From assembly GCA_000432335.1 (NCBI GenBank), contig HF995382.1:32874-59121 (forward strand): DNA of 26,248 nucleotides, in the 5' to 3' direction. Positions 7,985-15,046 of the stretch are shown piece by piece. The stretch comes from Firmicutes bacterium CAG:646. GTDB lineage: Bacteria; Bacillota; Clostridia; Lachnospirales; Lachnospiraceae. The notes under the pieces were generated by a model that searched no databases, was not told the DNA's origin, and saw only the letters and a list, made by a program, of their open reading frames with translations. The translations under genes and the position numbers were made by a program. Positions within the stretch are counted from its first letter, which is position 1. Every line of letters begins with the position of its first letter.

Positions 7985-8965
7985 TCAGGAAGAAAAATGA
8001 ACAAAAAGCGGATCGGTCGTCTGTATCGTCTGATAGGTAGAAGGATCCTGAAAGTCCAGAGAAACTTCCAAATCCGTGATATTCTGAATCTGGTATTTAT
8101 CCAGATCATTTTGAAAAAGAGTCATAGATCCGACGGCGGATTTTCCAGCAGGAACTTTCACAGAAAAAATCACATCCAGAGTACTGTCATTAACGATGGC
8201 GCTGGACGCAGCCACAACAAGATCTTTTTGACTGTTATTGGTGACAGAAACTTTCCAGGATTTTCCCCAGGTGGGGTCTTCTTCCAGTCCAAGAGAGAGG
8301 ATTTTTAGTCCATCCTGCTCATAGATGGTTTCCCCATCCTGAGGGGCAGTCTGGGAGGGGGCAGAGCCGTTCAATGTGATAGTAAGCAAATCGGAGGTGT
8401 ACAGCGTTTCAAAAGTAACTGCGTCCAGAAGAAGAATGCGAGTCTGGATCTGGGAAACGCTCTGGATTCCATTTTCACTGAGAAGCTGGCTGGAAAATTC
8501 AATCTGGGCATTCGTCTGAGAATGGGCATCCAGATTCTGGCTGAAAGAAGATTCAATCATACTTCCGTTTACAGAGGTATCTGTAAGCTGTAAGATATAA
8601 TTTTGCTCAGAGGTATTTTCCAACTGAACAGGAAGCGCAGAGAGCTCAGAATCCCATGGAGAAGCCAGAATGGTTACGCCTTTTTCATGAAACAGAAGAG
8701 AATTTTCAGTATTCACAGAGAATGAGTCTGTTTCAGAGAGAGCTTCTGACTCATCCGGTGAGGAAGACGGATCGGAAGAGGCTTCCTCAGTGGATGCCGG
8801 AGTGGGTGTCTCTTCTGCTGTAGGGGCTGGTTCGGAAGGCTCTGGAGAAACCGGGGCGCTTTCTGAAGACTGAGGCGCAGAGGTCATGGCATCTGTGGGC
8901 TGGCAGGCAGAGAAAGCGCCTGTAAACAGAGAGGTAAGTAAAATAAAAACAATCGATTTTTTCAT
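7985..8965 (-). CDS. Surface lipoprotein with a tandem beta-rich repeat
   Basis: A 326-residue predicted lipoprotein. The N-terminus has a Lys-charged start, a hydrophobic core and a lipobox-like FSAC with Cys21. The -3 Phe is unusual, but length and position fit lipidation. A disordered Ser/Pro/Glu/Thr-rich linker (about 22-85) precedes two related domains, about 86-200 and 205-326. Each carries a G-x-x-I start, an N-S turn and an FS..V.A segment. The function is unknown; such duplicated Ig-like domains are common in Firmicute surface proteins. A longer frame runs upstream to 9247, but AAAGGAG sits 6-7 bases before the ATG at 8965 and the extra frame lies inside the structured element at 9110-9281, so the short form is chosen. 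It is convergent to the HPr gene. Confidence 0.82.
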   Translation of the reverse strand: MKKSIVFILLTSLFTGAFSACQPTDAMTSAPQSSESAPVSPEPSEPAPTAEETPTPASTEEASSDPSSSPDESEALSETDSFSVNTENSLLFHEKGVTILASPWDSELSALPVQLENTSEQNYILQLTDTSVNGSMIESSFSQNLDAHSQTNAQIEFSSQLLSENGIQSVSQIQTRILLLDAVTFETLYTSDLLTITLNGSAPSQTAPQDGETIYEQDGLKILSLGLEEDPTWGKSWKVSVTNNSQKDLVVAASSAIVNDSTLDVIFSVKVPAGKSAVGSMTLFQNDLDKYQIQNITDLEVSLDFQDPSTYQTIQTTDPLFVHFSS

Positions 8966-9010
8966 AGTAAACTCCTTTAGATAGCTGAACAAGTTACATT
9001 TTCTGACTTC

Positions 9011-9039
9011 ATTATAAGGGGAGCGGGGGGGAAAGTAAA
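9011..9039 (-). promoter_or_regulatory. Sigma-A promoter of the lipoprotein gene
   Basis: On the minus strand TTTACT (9039-9034), a 17-base spacer and a perfect TATAAT (9016-9011) are found, about 45 bases ahead of the start codon. The spacer contains a C run on the minus strand. Confidence 0.75.
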
Positions 9040-9054
9040 ATGGATTTGAGAAAA

Positions 9055-9086
9055 TTGTCGAGTTTTGGGGAAAAGCATGGTATACT
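9055..9086 (+). promoter_or_regulatory. Extended -10 promoter reading into the structured element
   Basis: TGGTATACT at 9078-9086 is an extended -10 box. The best -35 candidate, TTGTCG at 9055-9060, is 20 bases away, so the extended -10 must carry most of the activity. The start would be near 9093, some 17 bases before the first helix of the element at 9110. It is back-to-back with the lipoprotein promoter. Confidence 0.55.
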
Positions 9087-9109
9087 CTTGAATATGATGT
9101 TGTGCTCAA

Positions 9110-9281
9110 AAGATGCCTGACGAATTGTTTCGTGCTGCGCACTTCCACAATTCTGCCCCAAATTCGAATATCGTGGGGCATGCGCCCCACTTTTATTCTC
9201 ATATTGGGGCGGGTCATAAAGGCATAAAACCACTTATGTGCAAGCACAACGTGGTTTATGACCTTTTGACCCTGGCATCTT
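9110..9281 (+). ncRNA. Compact four-helix structured element (candidate ncRNA or dispersed repeat)
   Basis: This is read directly as base pairing. A closing stem joins 9110-9117 with 9274-9281 (8 bp). Inside it, three hairpins sit nearly end to end. 9122-9153 has 7 bp, an internal loop, then 4 bp capped by TGC. 9155-9210 has 7, 5 and 7 bp with an ATGC loop. 9211-9272 has about 25 bp with three single bulges and a CAAG loop. Roughly 126 of 172 bases pair, and junction linkers are 0-4 bases. It lies 12 bases after a likely transcription start and 30 bases before rlmCD. It could be an independent small RNA, the 5' leader of rlmCD, or a mobile palindromic repeat. I do not recognise a known RNA family. 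The gene-free stretch 8966-9311 otherwise holds only the two promoters. Confidence 0.55.
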
Positions 9282-9311
9282 AAATATCAAAGATAAAGGA
9301 TGGATAAAGCT

Positions 9312-10460
9312 ATGTTAGAAAAATGTCCCTATGCGAAAAAGTGTGGAGGGTGTAAATATCAGGGAACTCCCTATGAAACGCAGTTAAAGGAAAAAGAGCG
9401 GAGAGTTCGGAAACTGTTAAAACAATACGGTACGGTGCATGAAATTAAAGGGATGGATGAACCTTATTATTATCGGAATAAGGTTCATGCCGTATTCAAG
9501 CATAGGAGGAATGGTGATGTGATTTCTGGTATTTATGAGGAGGGAACGCACAGAGTTGTCCCGGTGGATTCCTGCCAGATTGAAAATCAGGAAGCAGACA
9601 GGGTGATCCTCACGATAAGAAAACTGGCAAAGTCTTTTAAAATCAAGATTTATAATGAGGACAGCGGTTATGGGCTTCTGCGCCATGTACTGATCCGTAC
9701 AGGAAGAAAAACAGGTGAAATGTTAGTGGCGCTGGTGGTTTCTTCACCGGTATTTCCTTCCAAGAATAATTTTGTGAAGGCGCTCAGGAAAGAGCATCCT
9801 GAGATTACGACCGTGGTTTTAAATGTCAATGACAAGAATACCAATATGGTTTTGGGGGAGCGGAATATCGTTCTGTACGGAAAAGGGTATATTGAAGATG
9901 AATTATGCGGCTGCCGTTTTCGAATCTCACCAAATTCTTTTTATCAGGTAAATCCCCAGCAGACGGAGTATCTGTATGGGAAGGCAATCGAACTGGCAGG
10001 TCTTACGGGGAAAGAGCGGGTGATCGACGCATACTGCGGCATTGGTACGATTGGTCTTATCGCGGCATCCAAAGCAGGCGAGGTGATTGGCGTGGAACTG
10101 AATCGGGATGCGGTGCGGGATGCAGTGGGAAACAGTAAAAGAAATGGAATAAAAAATGTGCAGTTTTATCAGGGAGACGCCGGAGAATTTATGGTGAATA
10201 TGGCTGCTCAGGGAGAACGGGCAGATGTGGTATTTATGGACCCGCCCCGGGCGGGAAGCGATGAAAAGTTTATGGATTCCGTGGTGAAAATGTCACCCAA
10301 AAAGGTGGTGTACATTTCCTGTAATCCGGAGACCTTGGCGCGGGATTTGGAGTATTTTCAGAAGAACGGTTATCGTTCCGCAGGAATATGGCCTGTGGAT
10401 TTGTTTCCGTTTACGAATCACACAGAAATAGTCTGCCTTTTATCGAGAAAAGCCCAATAA
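9312..10460 (+). CDS. rlmCD: 23S rRNA (uracil-5-)-methyltransferase, RlmCD/RlmD-like
   Basis: A SAM-dependent enzyme that forms 5-methyluridine in 23S rRNA (positions 747 and/or 1939 in relatives). At 382 residues it is shorter than RlmD (433) because it lacks the N-terminal TRAM domain. It begins directly with the iron-sulfur cysteines Cys5, Cys11 and Cys14, with Cys88 the likely fourth ligand. The SAM site is VIDAYCGIGTIGL, followed by the MDPPRAG motif, the catalytic nucleophile Cys337 in YISCNPETLARDL, and the conserved end DLFPFTNHTEIVC. An in-frame ATG at 9300 overlaps the AAAGGA motif, so the ATG at 9312 is preferred. It may be transcribed from the promoter at 9055-9086 through the structured element. 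TrmA-like tRNA activity cannot be excluded by eye. Confidence 0.9.
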   Translation: MLEKCPYAKKCGGCKYQGTPYETQLKEKERRVRKLLKQYGTVHEIKGMDEPYYYRNKVHAVFKHRRNGDVISGIYEEGTHRVVPVDSCQIENQEADRVILTIRKLAKSFKIKIYNEDSGYGLLRHVLIRTGRKTGEMLVALVVSSPVFPSKNNFVKALRKEHPEITTVVLNVNDKNTNMVLGERNIVLYGKGYIEDELCGCRFRISPNSFYQVNPQQTEYLYGKAIELAGLTGKERVIDAYCGIGTIGLIAASKAGEVIGVELNRDAVRDAVGNSKRNGIKNVQFYQGDAGEFMVNMAAQGERADVVFMDPPRAGSDEKFMDSVVKMSPKKVVYISCNPETLARDLEYFQKNGYRSAGIWPVDLFPFTNHTEIVCLLSRKAQ

Positions 10461-10495
10461 ATCAAAGGATTTTGTGATTTTAGAAGAACGGTATT

Positions 10496-10807
10496 ATTTC
10501 CCAGTATGAATATGATGAGAGTCGGGAAGCTGAACTGAAAATGCTAAAATTCGATTCTTATTCCGAAGAATGGCTGGATTTTATTTTGAACTGCCGCAGC
10601 GGGAAAGATTTGACCGATTACGACCTGATTGTGGGCGGTGTTGCCAATGATAAGGTGTTCAATACGGTAGAGCTGTTCTTTGATGGACTGATTGATCAAG
10701 TGGAAGCAATCAATCGTTTGCGTTATGAAAAGCCCAACCTGCAAATATGTTTCCGTACGGAGAACGTATTGTCTCTGTTGCATTTTGAAGGGAGTGAAAC
10801 ACTATGA
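10496..10807 (+). pseudogene. DUF3990 family protein, 5'-truncated
   Basis: The frame carries the C-terminal part of a DUF3990 protein. The segments EEWLDFILNCRSG, TDYDLIVGGVANDKVFNTVE, FFDGLI, AINRLRYEKP and NLQICFRTENVL are typical of the family's second half. Family-like sequence starts near 10496 (SQYEYDES); the frame stays open upstream but is not family-like, and rlmCD ends at 10460. No usable start lies at that point; the first ATG is 10541, which would give only 88 residues with a poor ribosome site. As I recall, DUF3990 belongs to the ADP-ribosyltransferase-like clan; if so, the lost N-terminal half would hold part of the active site. The next gene overlaps its stop as ATGA, a relic of an operon. 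Confidence 0.7.
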
Positions 10808-11049
10808 CAGCGAATCCGATTTTGCTTCAGAAAAAATATAGCCGTGTTATTGAATGCTTTGCAGGGCAGCAGGGACTTTCGCTGGATGCGGCATTGGATT
10901 TCTTTTATCATTCCCAGGTTTATCAGGTGATCCGTGACGGTGTTTCTGATATGCACTGCATGAGCGATGCGTATTTGGCAGAGGAACTGGAACAGGAATA
11001 TGCCGAGAAAGCGCCTGTAAATGTGGTGGTAAAGGAGAGAATAAAGTGA
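10804..11049 (+). CDS. DUF3791 family protein
   Basis: A small protein of 81 residues with the DUF3791 pattern: a helical region with LSLDAALDFFYHSQVYQVI, a short loop, then MSDAYLAEELEQEY. Family members are commonly encoded beside DUF3990 proteins, and this start codon overlaps the stop of the truncated DUF3990 frame (ATGA), preserving that arrangement. The frame looks intact and full length for the family. The function is unknown; a small partner of a larger, possibly toxic enzyme is a reasonable guess. Its stop in turn overlaps the GTG of the next small ORF. Confidence 0.72.
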   Translation: MTANPILLQKKYSRVIECFAGQQGLSLDAALDFFYHSQVYQVIRDGVSDMHCMSDAYLAEELEQEYAEKAPVNVVVKERIK

Positions 11050-11234
11050 GACATAATATTTTTGATTCAATGCCATCCAATATAGTTTCCGGTAAAGATA
11101 ATGTATTTGCCAATTTTTTGCAAACGGCTGGACTTTATGAGTTCATGAAAATAGATGAAGATAATATTGGTTTCTGGGTGGAAATACAGAATTTGATGGA
11201 TTTGCATCGAGAGAAAGTATTCGTATCAAAATGA
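11046..11234 (+). CDS. Small unknown ORF coupled to the DUF3791 gene
   Basis: A 62-residue frame starting with GTG that overlaps the DUF3791 stop (GTGA), so coupling is plausible. The protein is mixed and soluble with no recognisable motif. It may be the N-terminal part of a larger gene, because the downstream sequence in another frame continues as protein-like text (see 11203-11286). It could also be a spurious extension; the overlap with DUF3791 is the main support. Confidence 0.4.
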   Translation: MRHNIFDSMPSNIVSGKDNVFANFLQTAGLYEFMKIDEDNIGFWVEIQNLMDLHREKVFVSK

Positions 11235-11286
11235 ATGGCGGCGGGAGCCATTCCAGATTGACATCGCCTTTGCGGTGAACGGTTAA
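11203..11286 (+). pseudogene. Frameshifted C-terminal remnant of unknown gene
   Basis: In a frame different from the preceding ORF the sequence reads RKYSYQNEWRREPFQIDIAF, then AVNG and a stop at 11284-11286. This composition (aromatic, acidic and branched residues, no low complexity) is unlike random frame text and follows the preceding ORF without a start codon. A single indel near 11200-11230 would join them. I do not recognise the family. Confidence 0.3.
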
Positions 11287-11328
11287 GCATCTGTCAAAAA
11301 CACCACCAAAGAAAAAGGGAGAACCGAA

Positions 11329-11934
11329 ATGGAAAATGAAGTAAAAAATGTAGGGAAGAAAACGATTATCTACGGAATTATAGGAATTCTGTTATGTGTA
11401 ATCGTAATTTTGGGTATTCTGGTATTTGTAGCAATGGGGCGGAGCACCCAGTTATCAAAGAAGAATAAAGAATACGTCAGTCAAATGAAAGAAATGGAAA
11501 AAGAAGCGGCAAAAAAGGAGCAGGAGATCGGAGAACACCAGTCGGCGGCGGATGAACTGAAAAAGAAGAACGAAGAATTGAGTGAGACGATTGCCGGGTA
11601 TGAAACCCAGCTTGCTTCGGTGGAAGAACTGAATGCGAAAATCAATGAGCTGATGACCAGCTATAATGAGCTGCTTACAGAACACGAGAAAGCCAAGGGA
11701 GAGGTGGAGTCGTTGAAGCAGCAGGTAGCGGCAGTTACGGCAGAGAAAGAAGAACTTTCTAAAAAACTCAAAGATATGGAAGCAGATATTGCAGAGGGAA
11801 TTGTTTACTGGGTGGATGATGGAAATGCTTATCACACATCGCCCAAGTGCCCGATGATCAGCGGAACAGAAAATATCAGAAGCGGAAGCATTGCTGACAG
11901 CGGAAAAAATGCAGCGTGCATTTTCTGCGGATAG
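11329..11934 (+). CDS. Membrane-anchored coiled-coil protein with His/Cys C-terminal domain
   Basis: A 201-residue protein. After a short charged start there is one membrane helix (about 11-34). A long heptad-rich coiled coil (about 40-150) is dense in Glu, Lys and Leu. The C-terminal 40 residues carry His169, Cys174, Cys197 and Cys200 (HxxxxCP, 22 residues, CxxC), a likely zinc or other metal site. This tail type recurs at the ends of many Lachnospiraceae surface or membrane proteins. Only one TM segment is seen, so the coiled coil and tail lie on one side of the membrane, probably outside. The ATG at 11329 is preceded by AAAGGGAG. A TetR gene follows after 53 bases. The function is unknown. 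Confidence 0.82.
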   Translation: MENEVKNVGKKTIIYGIIGILLCVIVILGILVFVAMGRSTQLSKKNKEYVSQMKEMEKEAAKKEQEIGEHQSAADELKKKNEELSETIAGYETQLASVEELNAKINELMTSYNELLTEHEKAKGEVESLKQQVAAVTAEKEELSKKLKDMEADIAEGIVYWVDDGNAYHTSPKCPMISGTENIRSGSIADSGKNAACIFCG

Positions 11935-11987
11935 AGAGAATCGGTGAAAACTGGGAGATAAAACGGCAGGGAACGAGGAGGTATGAG

Positions 11988-12560
11988 ATGAAGCAGCAAA
12001 CGTCATTTCTTTTCCAAAAGCAGAGAATGGCAGAAGCATTTAAAACCGTAAGCAGAGAGAAAAATTTCAGTGAAATTACAATTTCAGAGCTGCTGGAGGT
12101 CAGTGGGCTGGAAAGAGAAGTTTTTGAACAGTATTTTGATGATCTTCACGATCTTTTGCGGTGGATTCTGGAACAGGAATCTGTCGCAGTGATCCGGCAG
12201 TATCAGCTTCTTTCCAGACTGGAAGATATTATTTACTATACCATAGATTATGTGGAAAAAAATCCCCATATCACCTGTTGTATTCAGGATCCATGGGGAA
12301 GAGAAGCGCTTAAAGAATTTTTCACGACCAATCTTTACCGGGCGGTGGAAGACGCCGTATATTCCGGCGATGAGAAGGGAGAGATTTCTCAGGAGTACAA
12401 AAAGTTTCTTGCTGATTTCTACACGGAAGCACTGGCAGGTTCTCTGGTAACATTTCTTGCCCGGTCGGGAGAGCACCGATTTTGTCCTCTGGAAAAATAC
12501 ACCCATTATTTGGCGGTAACCTTACAGGAAACCATTGCCGGAGCGCTGCAGCCAAAATAG
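11988..12560 (+). CDS. TetR/AcrR-family transcriptional regulator
   Basis: A 190-residue regulator with the typical N-terminal DNA-binding domain: FLFQKQRMAEAFKTVSREKN leads into a helix-turn-helix in which FSEITISELLEVSGL and YFDDLHDLLRWILEQES are recognisable (about 8-60). The remaining helices would form the dimerisation and ligand domain; this divergent C-terminus resembles the DhaS-like group rather than classical drug-efflux repressors. The frame extends upstream to 11916, but AGGAGG lies 6 bases ahead of the ATG at 11988, so that start is chosen. It is convergent with the symporter gene, 17 bases apart, with no hairpin between. Its target is unknown; the preceding membrane gene or the symporter are candidates by position. 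Confidence 0.85.
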   Translation: MKQQTSFLFQKQRMAEAFKTVSREKNFSEITISELLEVSGLEREVFEQYFDDLHDLLRWILEQESVAVIRQYQLLSRLEDIIYYTIDYVEKNPHITCCIQDPWGREALKEFFTTNLYRAVEDAVYSGDEKGEISQEYKKFLADFYTEALAGSLVTFLARSGEHRFCPLEKYTHYLAVTLQETIAGALQPK

Positions 12561-12577
12561 GCGGCGGTGTCTGAAAA

Positions 12578-13969
12578 TTACGATTTTTTCTTATCGAGAT
12601 TTTCACGAACCAGTTTTGCCACGGTTCCCGACAACAGGAATAGCGCAATCAAGTTAGGGATTGCCATTAAGCCGTTGAAAGTGTCGGCGATGCTCCACAA
12701 AAGCCCCAGATCCATGGTGGCTCCCAGTATAGATACCAGAGCGTAAACGACCATGAAGGGACGGTTTACCTTGGAACCGAAGAGAAATTCGATACAGCGG
12801 GTGCCGTATAGTCCCCATCCGAGGGTTGTGGAAAAGGCAAAGCAGCAGAGGGCAATCGCAGTGAAAATGGATACCCAGTTTCCGTAGGTTGCCGTAAATC
12901 CCTGAATGGTTAATTCTGCTCCGGCGTCCACGCCAAAATGGATGGGAACACCGCTGCAGAGAATGACCAAAGCAGTGGTGGTACAGATTACGATAGTGTC
13001 GGCAAATACCTCAAAGATACCGAAGAAGCCCTGTTTGATAGGATCTTTGGTATCGGCGGCTGCGTGAGCGATAGAAGCGGTACCAAGACCGGCTTCGTTG
13101 GAGAAAATTCCCCGGGAGACGCCTTTTTTCATGCTGAGAAAGAGACTTCCCACCACACCACCGGTGACAGCGGAAGGAGAAAATGCTCCTTCAAAGATGG
13201 ACTGAAAAACTGCCGGAACACGGTCAAGATTCAGAAGAATCACGCCCAGAGCCAATACGAGATACAAAAGAGCCATAAAGGGAACTAAGGTTTCTGTTAC
13301 CCGGCCGATTCGTTTGATGCCCCCGAGAAGTACCAGTCCCACCAGAAAAGCGATCAGGATTCCCAAAATCAGATTCACGGTGGACAGATGATCCTGAGAT
13401 ACAAGATGAAAATTCAAAAGGGCAGAATCAATCGCAGTGGTGATCGTATTTACCTGTGTGGCATTTCCAGTGCCGAAGACGGTAAAGATACCGAGAACGG
13501 AAAAGATAACGGCAAGCCAGCGCCATTTAGGTCCCAGCCCGTTTTTGATATAATACATCGGTCCGCCCACCCAGTCTCCGTCTTTGTTTTTTTCACGGAA
13601 ATGAACGGCGAGGGTAACTTCGGAGAATTTGGTACACATTCCTAAAAGAGAGGATACCCACATCCAGAAAACTGCTCCGGGACCGCCGATGGCGATGGCG
13701 CCTGCAACACCGGCGATATTTCCGGTACCTACCGTTGCCGCCAGAGCGGTACAGACAGCTTGAAATGGGGTGATGGCGCCGTCGGAGGCCTCTTTTTTAT
13801 GAAACATCCTTCCGATGGTGACTTTAAAGGTGTAGCCGAATTTTCTGAATTGCAGAAAACGTGTGCGGAACGTGAGAAGTAGTCCCACACCGATGATGCA
13901 GATCATGGCGGGAATCCCCCATACAAAATTATTGACTGCATCGTTCATAGATTTGATGGTTTCCAACAT
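12578..13969 (-). CDS. Sodium:alanine symporter family amino-acid transporter
   Basis: A 463-residue member of the AGCS (alanine or glycine:cation symporter) family, importing alanine, glycine or related amino acids with sodium. Family marks are the N-terminal FRTRFLQFRKFGYT and AVCTALAATVGTGNIAGVAGAI segments, the signature VGGPMYYIKNGLG, and SNEAGLGTASIAHAAA. The membrane segments (about eleven) and the length are normal. The start is supported by AAAGGATG seven bases ahead of the ATG. It diverges from the yitT-family gene across 133 bases and converges on the TetR gene. Substrate specificity cannot be read from the sequence. Confidence 0.94.
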   Translation of the reverse strand: MLETIKSMNDAVNNFVWGIPAMICIIGVGLLLTFRTRFLQFRKFGYTFKVTIGRMFHKKEASDGAITPFQAVCTALAATVGTGNIAGVAGAIAIGGPGAVFWMWVSSLLGMCTKFSEVTLAVHFREKNKDGDWVGGPMYYIKNGLGPKWRWLAVIFSVLGIFTVFGTGNATQVNTITTAIDSALLNFHLVSQDHLSTVNLILGILIAFLVGLVLLGGIKRIGRVTETLVPFMALLYLVLALGVILLNLDRVPAVFQSIFEGAFSPSAVTGGVVGSLFLSMKKGVSRGIFSNEAGLGTASIAHAAADTKDPIKQGFFGIFEVFADTIVICTTTALVILCSGVPIHFGVDAGAELTIQGFTATYGNWVSIFTAIALCCFAFSTTLGWGLYGTRCIEFLFGSKVNRPFMVVYALVSILGATMDLGLLWSIADTFNGLMAIPNLIALFLLSGTVAKLVRENLDKKKS

Positions 13970-14102
13970 AATATTTCATCCTTTTCTGTTTTATAAGGTG
14001 AGGGTGAACCCCACATCATTGCAACATCATATCATGAACAGAGAAAAAAGTATAGATAGAATGAAAATGACAGACAGATATAAGGAGAGGAAGGGATGCC
14101 GT

Positions 14103-14963
14103 ATGAAATTTACTTTCAAAGAAGATGGAAAAAGAATCGTTTTGGTGAGTTTGGGAGCCGTGTTGTATGCATTTAATCTGAAGAGCTTTGTGCAGGCGGG
14201 AAACATGCTTCCAGGAGGTCTTTCCGGTATTACGGTTTTGATCCAGCAGATCAGCGTGGCATTTTTTGATGTGATCCTGCCGTATTCTGTGGTAAACCTC
14301 CTTCTGAATCTGATTCCTGTTTTGATAGGCATCAAGTTCATCGGGAAAAAATTTACGTTGTATAGTTGCTATATGATTTTTCTGTCCAGTATTCTCACAG
14401 ATGTGATACCGGTAACGCCGATCACTTATGATTGGCCGTTGATAGCCGTATTTGGCGGTCTGTTGAATGGTTTTGCCATCAGTCTCTGTCTTATGGCGAA
14501 AGCGAGCAGCGGCGGTTTGGATTTTATTACGATTTATCTGGCAAATAAAAAGAACATTGATACCTGGAATTATGTATTGATTTTAAATGGGCTTATTATT
14601 TCCATTGCAGGTTTTCTGTTTGGATGGGACAGAGCGCTGTATTCTATTATCTATCAGTTTGCCTCCACCCAGATCGTGCATATGATGTACAGAAAACATA
14701 GACAGCATACCCTGCTGATCATTACCAATCATCCCCGGGAAGTTTACGAGACCATTGACGCCTGCACCCATCATGGAGCCACCGTATTTAAGGGAACGGG
14801 AAGCTATGAAAATGAAGAGCGGGATATGGTATATTCCGTGGTGTCCAGCGATGAAGTGAAAATGGTTCTGAAAAATGTACGGGAAGCGGATCCTACCGCT
14901 TTTATCAACACGATCCAAACGGATGTGGTGGAGGGAAGATTTCGGATCCGGAAGGAAGATTAA
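14103..14963 (+). CDS. YitT-family membrane protein (DUF2179)
   Basis: A 286-residue YitT-family protein with five or six membrane helices in the first 190 residues (LGAVLYAFNLKSFVQAGNML, FIGKKFTLYSCYMIFL and a glycine-rich AKASSGGLDFITIYLANKK). A soluble DUF2179 domain of about 85 residues follows, beginning TLLIITNHPREVYETIDA and ending VVEGRFRIRKED. The family is widespread in Firmicutes and its transport role is unproven. The frame stays open up to 13863, but AGGAGAGGAAGGG ahead of the ATG at 14103 marks the start, as does the family N-terminus. The lgt promoter begins 2 bases after the stop. Confidence 0.92.
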   Translation: MKFTFKEDGKRIVLVSLGAVLYAFNLKSFVQAGNMLPGGLSGITVLIQQISVAFFDVILPYSVVNLLLNLIPVLIGIKFIGKKFTLYSCYMIFLSSILTDVIPVTPITYDWPLIAVFGGLLNGFAISLCLMAKASSGGLDFITIYLANKKNIDTWNYVLILNGLIISIAGFLFGWDRALYSIIYQFASTQIVHMMYRKHRQHTLLIITNHPREVYETIDACTHHGATVFKGTGSYENEERDMVYSVVSSDEVKMVLKNVREADPTAFINTIQTDVVEGRFRIRKED

Positions 14964-14964
14964 G

Positions 14965-14993
14965 GTGACAAACTTGTTTTTTTTCGATATAAT
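14965..14993 (+). promoter_or_regulatory. Sigma-A promoter of lgt
   Basis: GTGACA (14965-14970), a 17-base spacer and a perfect TATAAT (14988-14993); the match to consensus is 11 of 12. It would start transcription near 15000, about 47 bases before lgt. Confidence 0.88.
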
Positions 14994-15046
14994 GAATTTA
15001 TGCGCTGTCAGCGTAAATATGACAACTTAAAGGTGGTTTACAACAT

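Noticed and set aside
8966..9247. N-terminal extension of the lipoprotein frame (start at 9247)
   Set aside because: It lies in the structured element, lacks protein character, and a clear ribosome site plus signal peptide start at 8965.
10440..10490. Terminator after rlmCD
   Set aside because: Only a weak AT-rich dyad (AATCA...TGATT) is seen, with no G-C stem.
13863..14102. Upstream extension of the yitT frame
   Set aside because: It overlaps the divergent symporter gene; the ribosome site and family start are at 14103.
13970..14102. Promoters for the symporter and yitT genes
   Set aside because: TATAAA- and TATCAT-like boxes exist, but none has a -35 at an acceptable distance, so no call is made.
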